Positions 1 to 9,804 of a stretch of DNA of 64,000 bases are shown here, one piece after another (positions within the stretch are counted from its first letter, which is position 1; each line of letters opens with the position of its first letter). A program made the position numbers and the translations under genes. Under the pieces are notes generated by a model. The model saw only the letters and a program-made list of their open reading frames with translations, was not told the DNA's origin and did no database searches. Origin of the DNA: Omphalotus guepiniiformis. Taxonomy: Eukaryota > Basidiomycota > Agaricomycetes > Agaricales > Omphalotaceae. The DNA is taken from positions 124,001 to 188,000 of the forward strand of contig JAQOOI010000038.1 of assembly GCA_028554645.1 (NCBI GenBank), in the 5' to 3' direction.

Positions 1-1
1 T

Positions 2-1015
2 CACGGGGCATGGAGGCGTCCATCCTGGATCGTCTCGAGAGACGAATATGGCAATATATACGAGGGAAAGGCAGAGTGCTACTCTAATCCTAGGGCTAAT
101 ATTCCTCGGGTTAGACAGCCTGACCGCGGACATGATGATGCTACCGATCACGCCAAGTGGCTCGCAGGACATGCTAACCCTTGGACTTATACGGGAGTGG
201 CAATTTCACGACATTTAGCAATTGACCTGGCCTCGGTGCAAGGGTCACGATGGTTTCGTGAACTGTCACCGCGTATTTCAGCTCACATACGGAGGAGGTT
301 TCACAAATGCTTCGTTGGACTGTTCTCGTGCCCTTTCCAGTACGAGATCAAGTTACATGAGTTGGGTCTGACAGTCGCGACAACCTATCATCCTAATACT
401 GTCCCGGCCACACTCAACGTCACCGAAGACGAAATCGTTACGGCTCTGGCAGGGTATGGGTTTACCGTTGCTATGTCTCGTATTATGTTCCTATGGTCCC
501 TTCAATGGCTTGAAGATGCCTTAGTGGTATACAAAGACTCTAGCGTAGAATGGCATTTGTGTCGATCTGCTATGGCGAGACACATCATTCAGTACGGTTT
601 ACCTAGTGGCATATTCAACCTCGTAACATGTTGGATCCCTCCTGCTGACTGGGACGTCGCAGCGTGTGCCAACGAGCGAATGGCGAAATTAGCGAGTTAT
701 GGTGTGGCTCGTCGTGTGGAACCTGCTAAGCGAAATAAAGCTTCAGGATATGGAGCTGAGCCTCCCCGTATGACCAATCCTCCTCGCCACTCTGCTAACT
801 TCGCAATGCCTGTTACCCCTTTCGTCGCTGGACCTTCTAATACCGCTTCATCCTCCTCCGGTGTGGTTGTCCCATCTGCCGTCAGCGTCGTTGCTGTTCC
901 GTCTGTCGTACCTGCTGCGTCTTCGTCGTCAATTGCTGCCCCATCCTCATCCACTACTACATCTACCGTCGAGAACCCTACCATTGGAATGGAAGTGGAC
1001 ACGCCTGCTAAATAA
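2..1015 (+). CDS. Terminal ORF of an LTR retroelement, 5' truncated by window edge
   Basis: The frame is open from base 2 to a TAA at 1013-1015, so the coding region enters from the left and its true start is not visible; the first in-frame GTG (197) is unlikely to be a start. The visible 337 residues have a globular first two thirds and a Ser/Thr/Ala/Val-rich tail (about residues 260-330) ending in an acidic EVDTPAK. I see no zinc knuckle, protease, RT or integrase motif and no membrane segment. It ends 104 bp before a polypurine tract and LTR, so by position it is the last ORF of a retroelement, comparable to the extra ORF at 16073-16915. Function unknown. It could also be an unrelated host gene next to a solo LTR. 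Confidence 0.5.
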   Translation, partial: HGAWRRPSWIVSRDEYGNIYEGKAECYSNPRANIPRVRQPDRGHDDATDHAKWLAGHANPWTYTGVAISRHLAIDLASVQGSRWFRELSPRISAHIRRRFHKCFVGLFSCPFQYEIKLHELGLTVATTYHPNTVPATLNVTEDEIVTALAGYGFTVAMSRIMFLWSLQWLEDALVVYKDSSVEWHLCRSAMARHIIQYGLPSGIFNLVTCWIPPADWDVAACANERMAKLASYGVARRVEPAKRNKASGYGAEPPRMTNPPRHSANFAMPVTPFVAGPSNTASSSSGVVVPSAVSVVAVPSVVPAASSSSIAAPSSSTTTSTVENPTIGMEVDTPAK

Positions 1016-1118
1016 TATCACATTCATACGTATGCCGACTCTATGCTTGCACAATTGGTGTTGTTCATATACCGCATATATTTTCTAAGAACGAAAATCA
1101 TCGTGTATACTCGATTTT

Positions 1119-1129
1119 ACAGGGGAGAG
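1119..1129 (+). other. Polypurine tract before 3' LTR
   Basis: ACAGGGGAGAG lies directly against the first base of the TG...CA repeat that follows. This is the position and composition expected for the plus-strand priming site of an LTR element. Confidence 0.55.
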
Positions 1130-1343
1130 TGTAAGGGATCTGTCCGAATTCGGACAGGTACTTACATAATCTATATGTACATGTATTATGCTAAGGCTTC
1201 ACTATATGTATCGTGTCATTTTGTAGCACATGTTTTTTTGTCTTTCTACTTTTCACCTTCGTACTCAAATCCAACCGATTTGGCTAGCTACGTCGAGCCT
1301 TCTAGGCTGAGTGATACAGTAAGACTTACGCTGAACCCTTACA
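1130..1343 (+). mobile_element. 3' LTR (214 bp) of a retroelement extending left of the window
   Basis: It starts TGTAAGGG and ends CCCTTACA, a perfect 8-bp terminal inverted repeat, right after a polypurine tract. Near its left end is an 18-bp perfect palindrome (1140-1157). The partner LTR would lie outside the window, so target duplication and identity cannot be checked. A solo LTR is the alternative. Confidence 0.6.
1140..1157. repeat. 18-bp perfect palindrome inside the LTR
   Basis: CTGTCCGAATTCGGACAG reads the same on both strands. Placed 10 bp inside the U3 end of the LTR, it could be a dimeric protein-binding site or a hairpin; neither can be shown here. Confidence 0.6.
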
Positions 1344-1976
1344 GATACGGTTTGTTGATATTCTGTACGAAGTAGACTGAGATTCAGGCTTTTTATTATG
1401 ATATCGTCGTACCGGCTTTCTCTCAGTACTTCGCTTGGGAGGGTAGAGGAACGGGAACGGAAACACTGGCAACACTTCGTGGTTTTTATCGATCGTACGC
1501 TTTGGTTTTGTCGAGAGCATTTATAGTCGATGCGTATCATGGGTTGTCGATGGTTCCTATTGCTGATGCGTACGCGTTGTCGTTGTATTTGTACCTCTTA
1601 CGAGCATACAAGTGGGTTTTCATGTCTTCTTCTATCCCAGGTTCAACCACACCTATGATCATCATTATGTCCATCTCGAGGTATTACCCTCCTCCATTTC
1701 TCGACTTCCGCCGCTGAACCTTTCATAGAGCGAATTCCAAGTATGTCCAGAGTGTGGTTCCTTCCGACAATGCCCTCACGATCATGAACCTGACGGTTAT
1801 ACGTTCATGGGACGAGATTTCTTCGTATCTCGACGACTCCGAACTTGACTGTTTCGAGGAATCGCAAATGGTGTTTAACCCCACGCTCGCCGACTCGACG
1901 ACGCGACGCCCAGAGTTTGTATTAATTGTGAAGGAAGGGTTTCTCGTCAGCTTTGGATATTCGTTTCTGCATTTCA

Positions 1977-2470
1977 ATGCGCGCGCGCGGGGTCGATGTT
2001 CGTTCTACAAGGCGCCGACTGCGTGTGGTGTTGAACCGGATGGTGGGGTATCAGACTCGGTTGGAAGAGCGTATGGAAGGAGGAGGAGAGGATGATGAGA
2101 TGGAAGAAGAAGATTCTACCGAATACGACGAAACCGATACCGATCTCGTTCGGAAACTCGTACACGCAACCGCGTCTACGATCCTCTCCTTGTGTCAGCA
2201 TCGAAGAGGACGGATAGGACTTGTATCGGCGGTACCACCTGATAAAGATTTGGGTGATATGCTTGATGTAAGTCCTCCTAACCAATAATCATTGATCTAT
2301 GGGTGAATAGGTCTAATTATTGTTTGCACATATAGGAATTACGACCGAGTAGACATAGAACGAGGTTCGCGATGCTACAAGCCCTGACGGAGATTTCTAT
2401 TTTGAGTAGTTGTGAGGATGTATGGGAGGAACTATCGTGTAGTAAACCGAGAGATGATGCCTGGAGGTAG
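1977..2470 (+). CDS. Hypothetical protein, two exons
   Basis: An ATG at 1977 opens a frame encoding a basic start, a strongly acidic stretch (EGGGEDDEMEEEDSTEYDET) and a helical segment. A GTAAGT donor at 2268 and a TATAG acceptor ending at 2335 define a 68-nt intron; the second exon continues in frame to TAG at 2468-2470. Conserved-looking Leu/Arg-rich helices follow the intron. An overlapping open frame from about 1742 to 2095 in another phase could be an upstream exon, so the start is uncertain. I do not recognise the family. Confidence 0.4.
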
Positions 2471-2735
2471 GGTCTCTCGCCGCCGGGCCCGGGGGTCTCT
2501 CGCCGACTTCGGCAGCTCCAACGTCACGGTCAGCTGACTCAGACGAAGAATATTCGAGTCACTTCTCTCAGCTTCTCTTTGATGTACTCGAAAGTTCTGG
2601 AACAATTTAACCATCTCCAGATACAAGGGACTCTATAATTATACACTTTCGTTGCGGAGCGCAACAGGAGCGCAATCCATTTCCTAAACTCATCTAAAAA
2701 GTCCGAATCTGATTGGAGGGCAGGAGGCTGGTTCG

Positions 2736-2813
2736 ACGCGTCAATGCGCAACGCGGGAGTCACGCGTCAACGCGTCATTTTCCATTTCTGCGAATTCTTT
2801 CATTCATATAAAA
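2736..2813 (+). promoter_or_regulatory. Three MluI cell-cycle boxes and TATA box of the SRA gene
   Basis: ACGCGTCA occurs three times, at 2736, 2762 and 2770, followed by TATAAAA at 2807-2813, about 57 bp before the ATG at 2870. ACGCGT is the known MCB element bound by the MBF (Mbp1/Swi6-type) G1/S factor in fungi. Clustering of three copies just upstream of a TATA box suggests S-phase expression of the downstream gene; that regulation is inferred. Confidence 0.6.
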
Positions 2814-2869
2814 ACCAAGCTCTTTGACTTACTGAATACTGACCCCCTCCTCATCTTCTCTTTCCTTCG

Positions 2870-3947
2870 ATGGTTAAAGGGTGCGTCTCGCGCTGTCCCA
2901 TGTATACTAATATCAACGCTCTGACTCGGAACTCGATGACCACAGACTCATCTACGATCACATTCCCGGCCATCCAGTCGGGACGTGCTACAAAACGCGA
3001 AAAGAGCTAGCTGTTGCTGGTGTGCATGGTGCCCCACGCCAGGGAATTTTTGCGAAATGGGGTCGCGCTGCGTATGCTGTTGTTTTGTGAGTGTGGCCGC
3101 ACCAATTCCGAGTCGTTCACTCGAGTTCATGATGTCTTTGTATATGCTAGATCTGGGGGATATGAGGATGACGATGATCAGGGTTTGACTTTGTGCGTGG
3201 CGCCTTTTATCGTTTCACGCGACCGTACTAAGTTTATTGTTAGCACTTACACCGGAACAGGTTGGCACTCCCATCTCAGGCTGTTTTATGATCACACGAT
3301 TTGACTCGGCGTTCGATCTAATAGGTGGACGACTTGGTAAAAACGGTAGACCAAGTAAAGTACAGCAACATGATCAACATTGGAAGGGAACTCTGAACAA
3401 TCTATTGCGAGTGAGTTGTTCGTGTTTTCAATGCTTGGGCTTGAGTGCTGAATGTAGATGGCGATGCAATTCCACTACTCACTACTCAGTTATCGTATAC
3501 GGAGAAAAAGAAAGTTCGCGTTATTCGAGGACATAAATCCAAATCTCCTTATGCTCCGAAAGAAGGGTACATTCAACTTATTCAAGTTCATCTTTCAGTG
3601 TCATGACCAATTGTTCATATCCATTATGGATTGAATTAGGTACCGCTATGACGGTCTGTACAATGTTACCAAGGTAAGCTCAATTCAATATCAGACTTAG
3701 CGAATGGCGATATAACTTACTACATGCGCGGCGCTTAGGTTTATTCCGGAGACGGAAAACAAGGTTACAAAGTTTGCCTATTCGATTTCAAGGTACATAT
3801 GTTCTGTATTGCGACAACATACGTTCAGTGTCTCAAATTTAGTATTACTTTCAGCGTTGTCAAGACCAGGCAGCACCACCGTGGACAGGTAATCCAAGAA
3901 ATACCTCAAACGCTAAAGACGGTCCAAGCGTTGAGAATAGGCGTTGA
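2870..3947 (+). CDS. SRA-YDG domain protein (modified-cytosine reader), nine exons
   Basis: Splicing by eye gives exons 2870-2880, 2946-3086, 3151-3192, 3244-3260, 3325-3410, 3490-3566, 3640-3673, 3739-3792 and 3855-3947. The product is almost only an SRA-YDG domain with the family landmarks in order: DHIPGHPVGT, a GVHGAPRQGI segment, AYAVVLSGGYEDDDDQG, TYTGTGG, DQHWKGTLNN, VRVIRGHK, YRYDGLYNV and GYKVCLFDF. SRA domains flip and read 5-methylcytosine or 5-hydroxymethylcytosine; UHRF1 and plant SUVH proteins are the known examples. No RING, PHD or SET domain is visible, so this is a stand-alone reader. The 3410/3490 junction has an alternative (3414/3458). The last exon may instead splice at 3888 into coding-like sequence running to about 4620, which would lengthen the C terminus. 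None of the exons is long, so the gene is easily missed. Confidence 0.78.
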
Positions 3948-4620
3948 GTTGGGAGATCTGATATACATTATGCGTGTGGATCAACCATGTATTCTCAAAC
4001 CCGCTGTCAGCCCTGCTGTGTAAGTACCACACCAAGCTTGCGTTTCTCAGTGAACATTGTTAAGCTGAACATCATGCTACTTTGTACAGTACCTGAACGA
4101 GGATTGTTCCAAGCTCATGTGGCACGTCCTTCAAGGCCAGATGGGGAGGAGGAGGAGAAGGAGTCTATGTATCGGTATGGGGCATGGTACCAACGCGAGC
4201 TTGCGAGGAATACCCCGGAATACCGGTCTACGATATACATGCGGGTCAACCACATCTAACGATGTAAGTATTCAACTATACTCGCATCTCATATTGAACA
4301 TCGTTGACCTGAACACCTTATAAGCAATACTTTCTGAAGTACCTCAATCACACACGCATGCCGATGTAGCCTCGCGGAGCCCGCCTCTCATGATGGCGAT
4401 GTCGAAATCATTTGCGCTTGGACCTCACCGGAACCCAGAAGCATCATCCGTCGGACGATGAGGATGACTTTCTGTACGGGTATCACACGGGTGGAGAAAT
4501 CGGAGTCGGCTAAATAGGGAAATTGCGTATAACCCGTTTGTTGAGAAAGTGGGCCGAGAGGAGAGTGAGGAGGAGGAGGGGGGGGAAGAGTATTGGGAAG
4601 AGGATGAGGAGGATGGATGA
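3948..4620 (+). other. Exon-like sequence downstream of the SRA gene
   Basis: Several segments look coding with plausible splice sites: about 3955-4020 (ends at GTAAGT), 4090-4263 (ends at GTAAGT) and 4420-4510 (encodes SDDEDDFLYGYHTGGE). The stretch 4540-4620 encodes an acidic tail rich in Glu/Asp before TGA. They may be 3' exons of the SRA gene or a separate small gene; I could not join them with confidence. Confidence 0.3.
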
Positions 4621-4907
4621 GTCAGGGGAGGATATGAGTCGGAAGGATGAGGAGAATGAAGTCAGCATATATTGTACGAAACATGTATACCAATGAATTC
4701 ATGAGCGTTTGGGATCCCGGAGATGCCATTGGATAAAAGAAACCGACTGAATTGAGAATCTGGATGAACATATGTATAGCATACATTCAGCGACCCAACC
4801 TTCCCTTCTTTTGTTCCTCGTATCTATGATTCATTTCATGAACTCCAGTAGATAAGTATCAGTTCTGAGTTGAGAGAGGAAAGTGAAGAAGGAAAGAGCA
4901 AGGAAAG

Positions 4908-4933
4908 GCGCCGGCGGCTAACCGCTTCGGCGC
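4908..4933. repeat. GC-rich stem-loop
   Basis: GCGCCG-GCGG, loop CTAA, then CCGC-TT-CGGCGC forms a strong hairpin. The flanks are a purine tract on the left and a pyrimidine tract on the right that could extend the stem. It could act at RNA level as a 3' end structure. Confidence 0.45.
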
Positions 4934-6133
4934 TTCAGCAACGAGCGTCTTTTTCTTTTTTCCTTGTCCTTCTCTGTTCCTTGTTATAATCACCATTGCG
5001 TCGTAACATGGTACTTGAAGCTTGAACTTCGGTTCTGTCTTGAGCCAGGTCTGTTTTTCATACTAGATGGACCGCACGTACCTCAAGCCACGCAAATTCA
5101 CAGAACTGACGATGATTCGATGATCTCCAGCAATGGGTGGTGAGTTATCTCTATATTACCACCGCTCATCATTCCAACTGATTTTTCCAGTTCAATATCC
5201 GGCTCGATAAAAGTTTCCGCAGCCGTCTTTAACCTCTTTTTCATCGAGTTCCTCAACAAGAAATGGCCCAGGGGGGTCGTCAATATTCATTTCGTCAACG
5301 TTCAAAATCGCCTACAACTTTCCGCTGCTGGACATCGACTGGACATCTATAATATGTTTCTTCTTGTGTATCGCATCTTGCCCCGTGCTTGTGAAGAACT
5401 CTATATGAGTCAGTCGTGGAGGACGCAGTTAGACGCAGCGGTCGTTGCTGAATTCGAAGGTTGAATAGGATGCTTGAGAGACGGGCAATAGTAATCGGTG
5501 AGTTGTTGAAAAGACGTTTGAGCTCGTCGATCTTGCTATATGTATCTCTAAAATGGATCCCTAGGAAAACTTGATATTCGAGAACAACTTGGTCATCGAC
5601 TATTTTTCCTAAACTTCGTATGGGGCATGTCCAACCTCTTGTTCTTGTACTAGGCCCTCTCAAGGCAACTCGCGTCTGTCTTTCAACCACTCGACTATGG
5701 ACTACTGCAGCTGTATCATGTATAGGCTTACTGCTCGAGTTTCTCAAGACGGAGTTTTTCCTGCCCCAGAAGCGGTGGTCAATTCGCATAGTCAGCCCTT
5801 GTGCGGTATATGCGCCGTCATATCGTGGGCAATTAACGGTGTGGTACGGGTGACTGGAACGAAGGGTGGAGTGAATAGCAGCGTGAGTTCTTCGTTCTTC
5901 GTTCTTCGTTTTTCGTTCGCTATTCGACAAAAGCTGCCTCTTGAAAAAAAAGAGACATTTACATGCTTTTTCTGTACCGGATCATTCAGCTCAAGGCCTC
6001 ACCGGTCATCTTGCCAGTTGGAGCTACCCATATTTGACTTCGCCTTTTTTCGTTTCTCTTATTCTTTGATAACAGTGCAATCCTAACTGTTCCTTTCTAC
6101 AGCAATTTCTCAAACGAAACACTTGTCAGGCGC
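4934..6133. other. No confident gene
   Basis: Both strands carry open stretches (for example 5295-5930 on the minus strand and 5280-5465 on the plus strand), but neither shows a recognisable domain, good start context or consistent introns. A short CTTCGTT-type tandem run lies at 5887-5918. Confidence 0.4.
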
Positions 6134-6913
6134 CATGGTGTATTTCAATTCGAAGTACGGTATAGGCACCATTCCGATCTCAGCCACAGGCATATCAGTG
6201 CTTGGATTCGAATGCGCGTCCGGGGGTCAGGGAAGTGAGTTGAGAGACTCGCTTTAGAGCTCATCGCTCAAGGGGTCGCTGAGGGGGTTGAGAACAAAAA
6301 TGGAAGCAATCAGGTTTTCGTCTGGGGAATACCTTCCATTTTTTTGCTCCATTCCTTTGGTATCCTCCCGTGCCATACCCTTCTCCATTCTCATTCTTCC
6401 ACCTTCTCTAATTCCGTATCCTGGCCCGTATCCACCTCCGTAGTCTCTCCCGTCATTTCTCAGCTAGTTCCATGAACATCTTGTTCCTTCTCTACAGCTC
6501 CTCAATCCACTCGCATATCTCCAACTACTCCTTCTATCCCCATTGTATACCGCCGATTTCGCATTCGTATTGGCACTCCCACATGCTGCAGTCCATCCTC
6601 CACGTCCAAGTCGTGTCTGCGTAAATCGTGACGTACCGCAACGTCGATTCCCGCGGCTCGTCACCCATGCTATCGTAGATGTGGCGTGGCTGGTGCTGGT
6701 GTTGCACAAATTGCGGCCGGGGTTATTCCTGCGAGGTCTTCGCTCGCCAAAGCTTATGGACCGCCAGTGCCTAGCATTCTTGTCTCTCCGAGACAGAGAA
6801 TTTACCTCTCGATACCCCAGTCGTTCGAGCGCTTCTACCTCCTCGTTTGCGTTCAAACCTTCGAACGTGTCCTTCCCTCCATCTCAAAAACACCTAGCTC
6901 CATATCCGTTTAA
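6134..6913 (+). CDS. Possible hypothetical gene, first exon plausible
   Basis: An ATG in good context (GCCATGG, 6134) opens a 34-codon exon encoding MVYFNSKYGIGTIPISATG that ends at a GTGAGT donor (6235). An acceptor CTCTACAG near 6496 leads into open frames up to about 6913, but the frame of the second part is ambiguous. No family recognised. Confidence 0.2.
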
Positions 6914-6925
6914 GCTCCTTCCCGT

Positions 6926-7999
6926 TTGATGACGGGTATACCTGAGGAAGAATCCCCGTCCAATGTGGTGCCTGCCCCCTTTAAACTGCCCAGGAACGCA
7001 AATGAGGTTCAGAACTCACCCTCTCGAGGCCCACCACTTAAAACTGCTAGAGGAGAAGGAGCAGGTCAAAGGATAGTCTCTATGGTTGGTGAGAGAGAGA
7101 GGAGCGACAGAGACTAGAGGAGGATTCGACTGCTATGGAAGGTCTCCAACCACGCATCACTGACCCCCTACCTTTCCCGCTCCCCCCACCAGACGTACGG
7201 AGCGATCACTCTGCGCACGATAATATGGAAGGATTACCAGCGCCCAAGGGCGGGAATCCTCATCTAGCTCGCACGCCCACTGGTACCCCCCTCCCCTCCC
7301 CTCCTGACATCCCAGGAGAAGACCCTACACCCTTTACGCAGAACCCCACTGGATGGCCGCACATACCCTTCGAGCTTACGACCCTCCTCGACGGTTTAGC
7401 ACCCATGCAGAAGGAGACATTCATTCAAACCCCGCCTCTTACCTCGCAGTCGTACCATTTGACGCAGGAACGAAACTGAAAACCCGCGCCTCAACGAGCA
7501 CATCCTCGAGTTTCTGCGCAGCCTTGATGTCGTAGTCCCTGAACCGGCTTGCAACCAAACTCGGTGATCCCGCAGAGGCGATTTTGACCATCCCTGGCCC
7601 CTTATTATCCTAGGCTTTAGCGAAGCCATTGCAAATGGCCTCCTATATGAAAGTGTCTTTGCAGTGCACGAGAAGCTTGCCTTCCAGGTCACCCACTTCG
7701 ACCCAGATGTTCGCTCATGGGTCATTGCTAACTTCCACGGCCCTGCAATGCGGGACGACGTCCGACCTCGTACGGATGCAATGGCAGCCATCAGAGAAGA
7801 CCTGTGGAACCCTGTGGAACCTCAGCGACTTCAGAGCTCTCGTGAACCGCCTCACCCTCATGGCGCCTTTCTGAGAAAGTGGTTGAAGCAACCAGCTCCT
7901 TCGAGCTCACTTTCTTGCTGGCTAATCGACGAGCCGGTGGTGCGCCGGACTCAACACTCGCAACTGGTTTATAACGTTGCAGCAGGGTTGCAGAACTAG
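6926..7999 (+). pseudogene. Decayed gene of unknown family with frameshifts and a stop
   Basis: A Pro-rich N-terminal part (6926-7479, with one stop near 7115) is followed in other frames by coding-like segments including LNEHILEFLRSLDVVVPEPA, an in-frame TGA near 7566, then SEAIANGLLYESVFAVHEK and AFQVTHFDPDVRSWVIANF. At 7801-7820 the 10-mer CCTGTGGAAC is tandemly duplicated; removing one copy restores the frame DLWNLSDFRALVNRL. A further shift near 7871 restores FELTFLLANRRAGG. The layout (Pro-rich, then helical) resembles gag-like or expanded orphan proteins of agaricomycetes, but that is a guess. Confidence 0.45.
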
Positions 8000-8039
8000 G
8001 TCGCAGTTGGTTTTTACTATAGTACAGGTAGATCCACAA

Positions 8040-8338
8040 ATAAATGAGAACTCGTATTCTTTACCTGAAGGTGACCTGAAGCAGGCGCTAGATATTAATT
8101 TGTGATGATATTAAAGGCCAACATGCGGTCATGTCTGGAGAATGCCGAGAAGCTGTTGGGGGGAAACAGCCTTATCTAAATGGACACGGGTCGTCTCTTT
8201 CTTTCCTTCCTTCACCAAGGTTTAACTGCATATACTGCTACACGGTAAAACCTTTCCACTGCTGATCTAGCTTATTGCAAACTAAGAAGATGCTGTCTGT
8301 ATATCTAGAAAGACAATTCTATAAGCCCTCAAAGCACA
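8040..8338. other. Upstream region of the NACHT-ankyrin gene
   Basis: No ORF, repeat or clear TATA box seen. It presumably holds the promoter and 5' UTR of the gene starting at 8339. Confidence 0.3.
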
Positions 8339-8936
8339 ATGACAAGCACAGTTGATAGCTCTAGTGGACCCAGGTATGTCATTTATGAATGTATATCCAC
8401 TATGAATGTACTTGTACTTATATCTAGGGTAAACCTACTATCAAATGCCTCAAACTTTACCATCCATGATGGCCATTTCCTGGCTGCTGGTCATGATCTG
8501 TACTACACTGTCAATTGTATGTTTACCATCAAATTCATACAGATATCATTGACAACTGTTCCTTAGCTCCTGATACCAAGTCTAAGATTTTGCAATGGCT
8601 TAAAGCTCCAGACCCTTCTCCCAACTTCTATGCTGCCAGAGATGACATACAGAAAGGAACTGGCCTCTGGTTTCTTGCAGATACACAGTTCATTAATTGG
8701 AAACAGAACCCAGGATTATTGTGGATGCAAGGAAAAGGTAAAGTTACCACACTTAATGACTAGCACATCTGCTAACATTCTTGTAGCTGGCTCTGGCAAA
8801 ACCTTTTTATGGTATGTTCACTTAAATATTATCAATGACAGCTAACTGATATTCTTGTAGCACTAGCATTATTCAGGAGCTTCTAAACTCTTCTGATCAC
8901 ACCTCTATGCTTCTTGTTCACTACTTTGATTCACGC
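8339..8936 (+). pseudogene. NACHT-ankyrin NLR-like gene, 5' part (split by retrotransposon)
   Basis: Five exons: 8339-8373, 8428-8516, 8567-8737, 8787-8811 and 8861-8936, with introns of 49-54 nt. The product starts with a fungal NLR-type N terminus (NASNFTIHDGHF), then the conserved pre-NACHT segment ILQWLKAPDPSP...GTGLWFLAD..FINW and LLWMQGKAGSGKTFLC, the Walker A loop GKAGSGKT, which is itself split by an intron. Exon 5 reads to HYFDSR and is then interrupted by the LTR element at 8937. The frame continues at 17689 after one copy of the 4-bp duplication, so the pre-insertion gene was intact here. STAND receptors of this kind act in fungal non-self recognition; this allele should be disrupted unless the element is spliced out. 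Confidence 0.8.
8933..8936. repeat. Target site duplication, left copy (ACGC)
   Basis: ACGC directly precedes the 5' LTR and is repeated at 17685-17688 directly after the 3' LTR. Four rather than five base pairs match. Confidence 0.7.
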
Positions 8937-9692
8937 TGTGGAAGAGTGGTCTGCCCTATGGGTAGACCTTCCTCTTCACCTACTCCTTAAGCGTATTACA
9001 ATTCAAAATTCTTATAGATTCTAAATGTTCTTCCTTGCTCTAGATACGACGTCTCGATTCTTTCAAGCTCTGAATACTCTTTCCGTTATGTTTTCGTTCC
9101 ATCCATTCATATCTGCTTATATCGTCTCTTTTCGTTAGATCACTCTTTCATAAGGTACTTCTGGACCGTAGCCGAATCGCTCGATATTCGCCCCACCGAA
9201 CCTGCCGCGCGCGTCCTGCCTTGGGAAAGTAGAAAAGAGGGCTGGCGACCCTCCGACGTTGCTGCGCAGGGGATCCATGTCTGGTGGCAAGCCGGTGTCG
9301 AGCTAGGACGCGACGGAAAGGACTCTTTTTGGGAATAACCCTCATGGTCACATGTCCGCGTATTTACCGTATTCACTCATTTCTCGCGATTGTAACCTGT
9401 CAAGTAGCTCTATAAAATGGGGAGCCCTGGTTTATTGGGGCTTCGTCTTGTACCCCCACCTTAATTCTGTAATTCGAGCCCTTTCTCCTGAGCCTCAAGA
9501 GCCCTCCGTTTCATCGAGAACTAACAGTTGAGCTTTACATTGATTTATTTCACTGATTACCATTATCTAGGTTTCGTCATCGCAGCGAACAAAAGTTCTA
9601 ATCAACTGATCGTGCCGCTGTCGTTACGTGCCTCAAGCCCGACCGACCACTCCTTCCCTTTTTCTTTGGGTAGACTCCAAGTCTCTTCCACA
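8937..9692 (+). repeat. 5' LTR (756 bp)
   Basis: Begins TGTGGAAGAG and ends CTCTTCCACA, a 10-bp terminal inverted repeat. A TATA box is at 9410-9417. It equals the 3' LTR in length and is identical over 8937-9196 and 9446-9692, but carries about two dozen differences in between. Confidence 0.92.
9410..9417 (+). promoter_or_regulatory. TATA box in 5' LTR
   Basis: CTATAAAA lies about 280 bp before the LTR end, placing transcription start near 9440. The same TATA is kept in the 3' LTR near 17402. Confidence 0.55.
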
Positions 9693-9693
9693 G

Positions 9694-9706
9694 TGGTGAC
9701 CACCGC
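9694..9706 (+). other. Candidate primer binding site
   Basis: TGGTGACCACCGC begins one base after the 5' LTR, where a tRNA primer should anneal. It does not match the tRNA-Lys of this window; the primer tRNA is not identified. Confidence 0.45.
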
Positions 9707-9804
9707 AGGGGGGTTGGTATTCCGTGGCTATTCGACTAAAGAGTTTTTTTTTTTTTTCTCCATAGTCGAAATCAAAAGTTTCCGTGGCGGCTATCGAAGC
9801 TTAT

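Noticed and set aside
5295..5930. 211-codon minus-strand ORF
   Set aside because: No recognisable domain; the plus strand is equally open in part of the region, and no splice or start evidence separates the two.
8517..8542. 26-nt intron in the NACHT gene
   Set aside because: Too short for fungal splicing; the 50-nt intron 8517-8566 keeps the frame and gives the expected protein.
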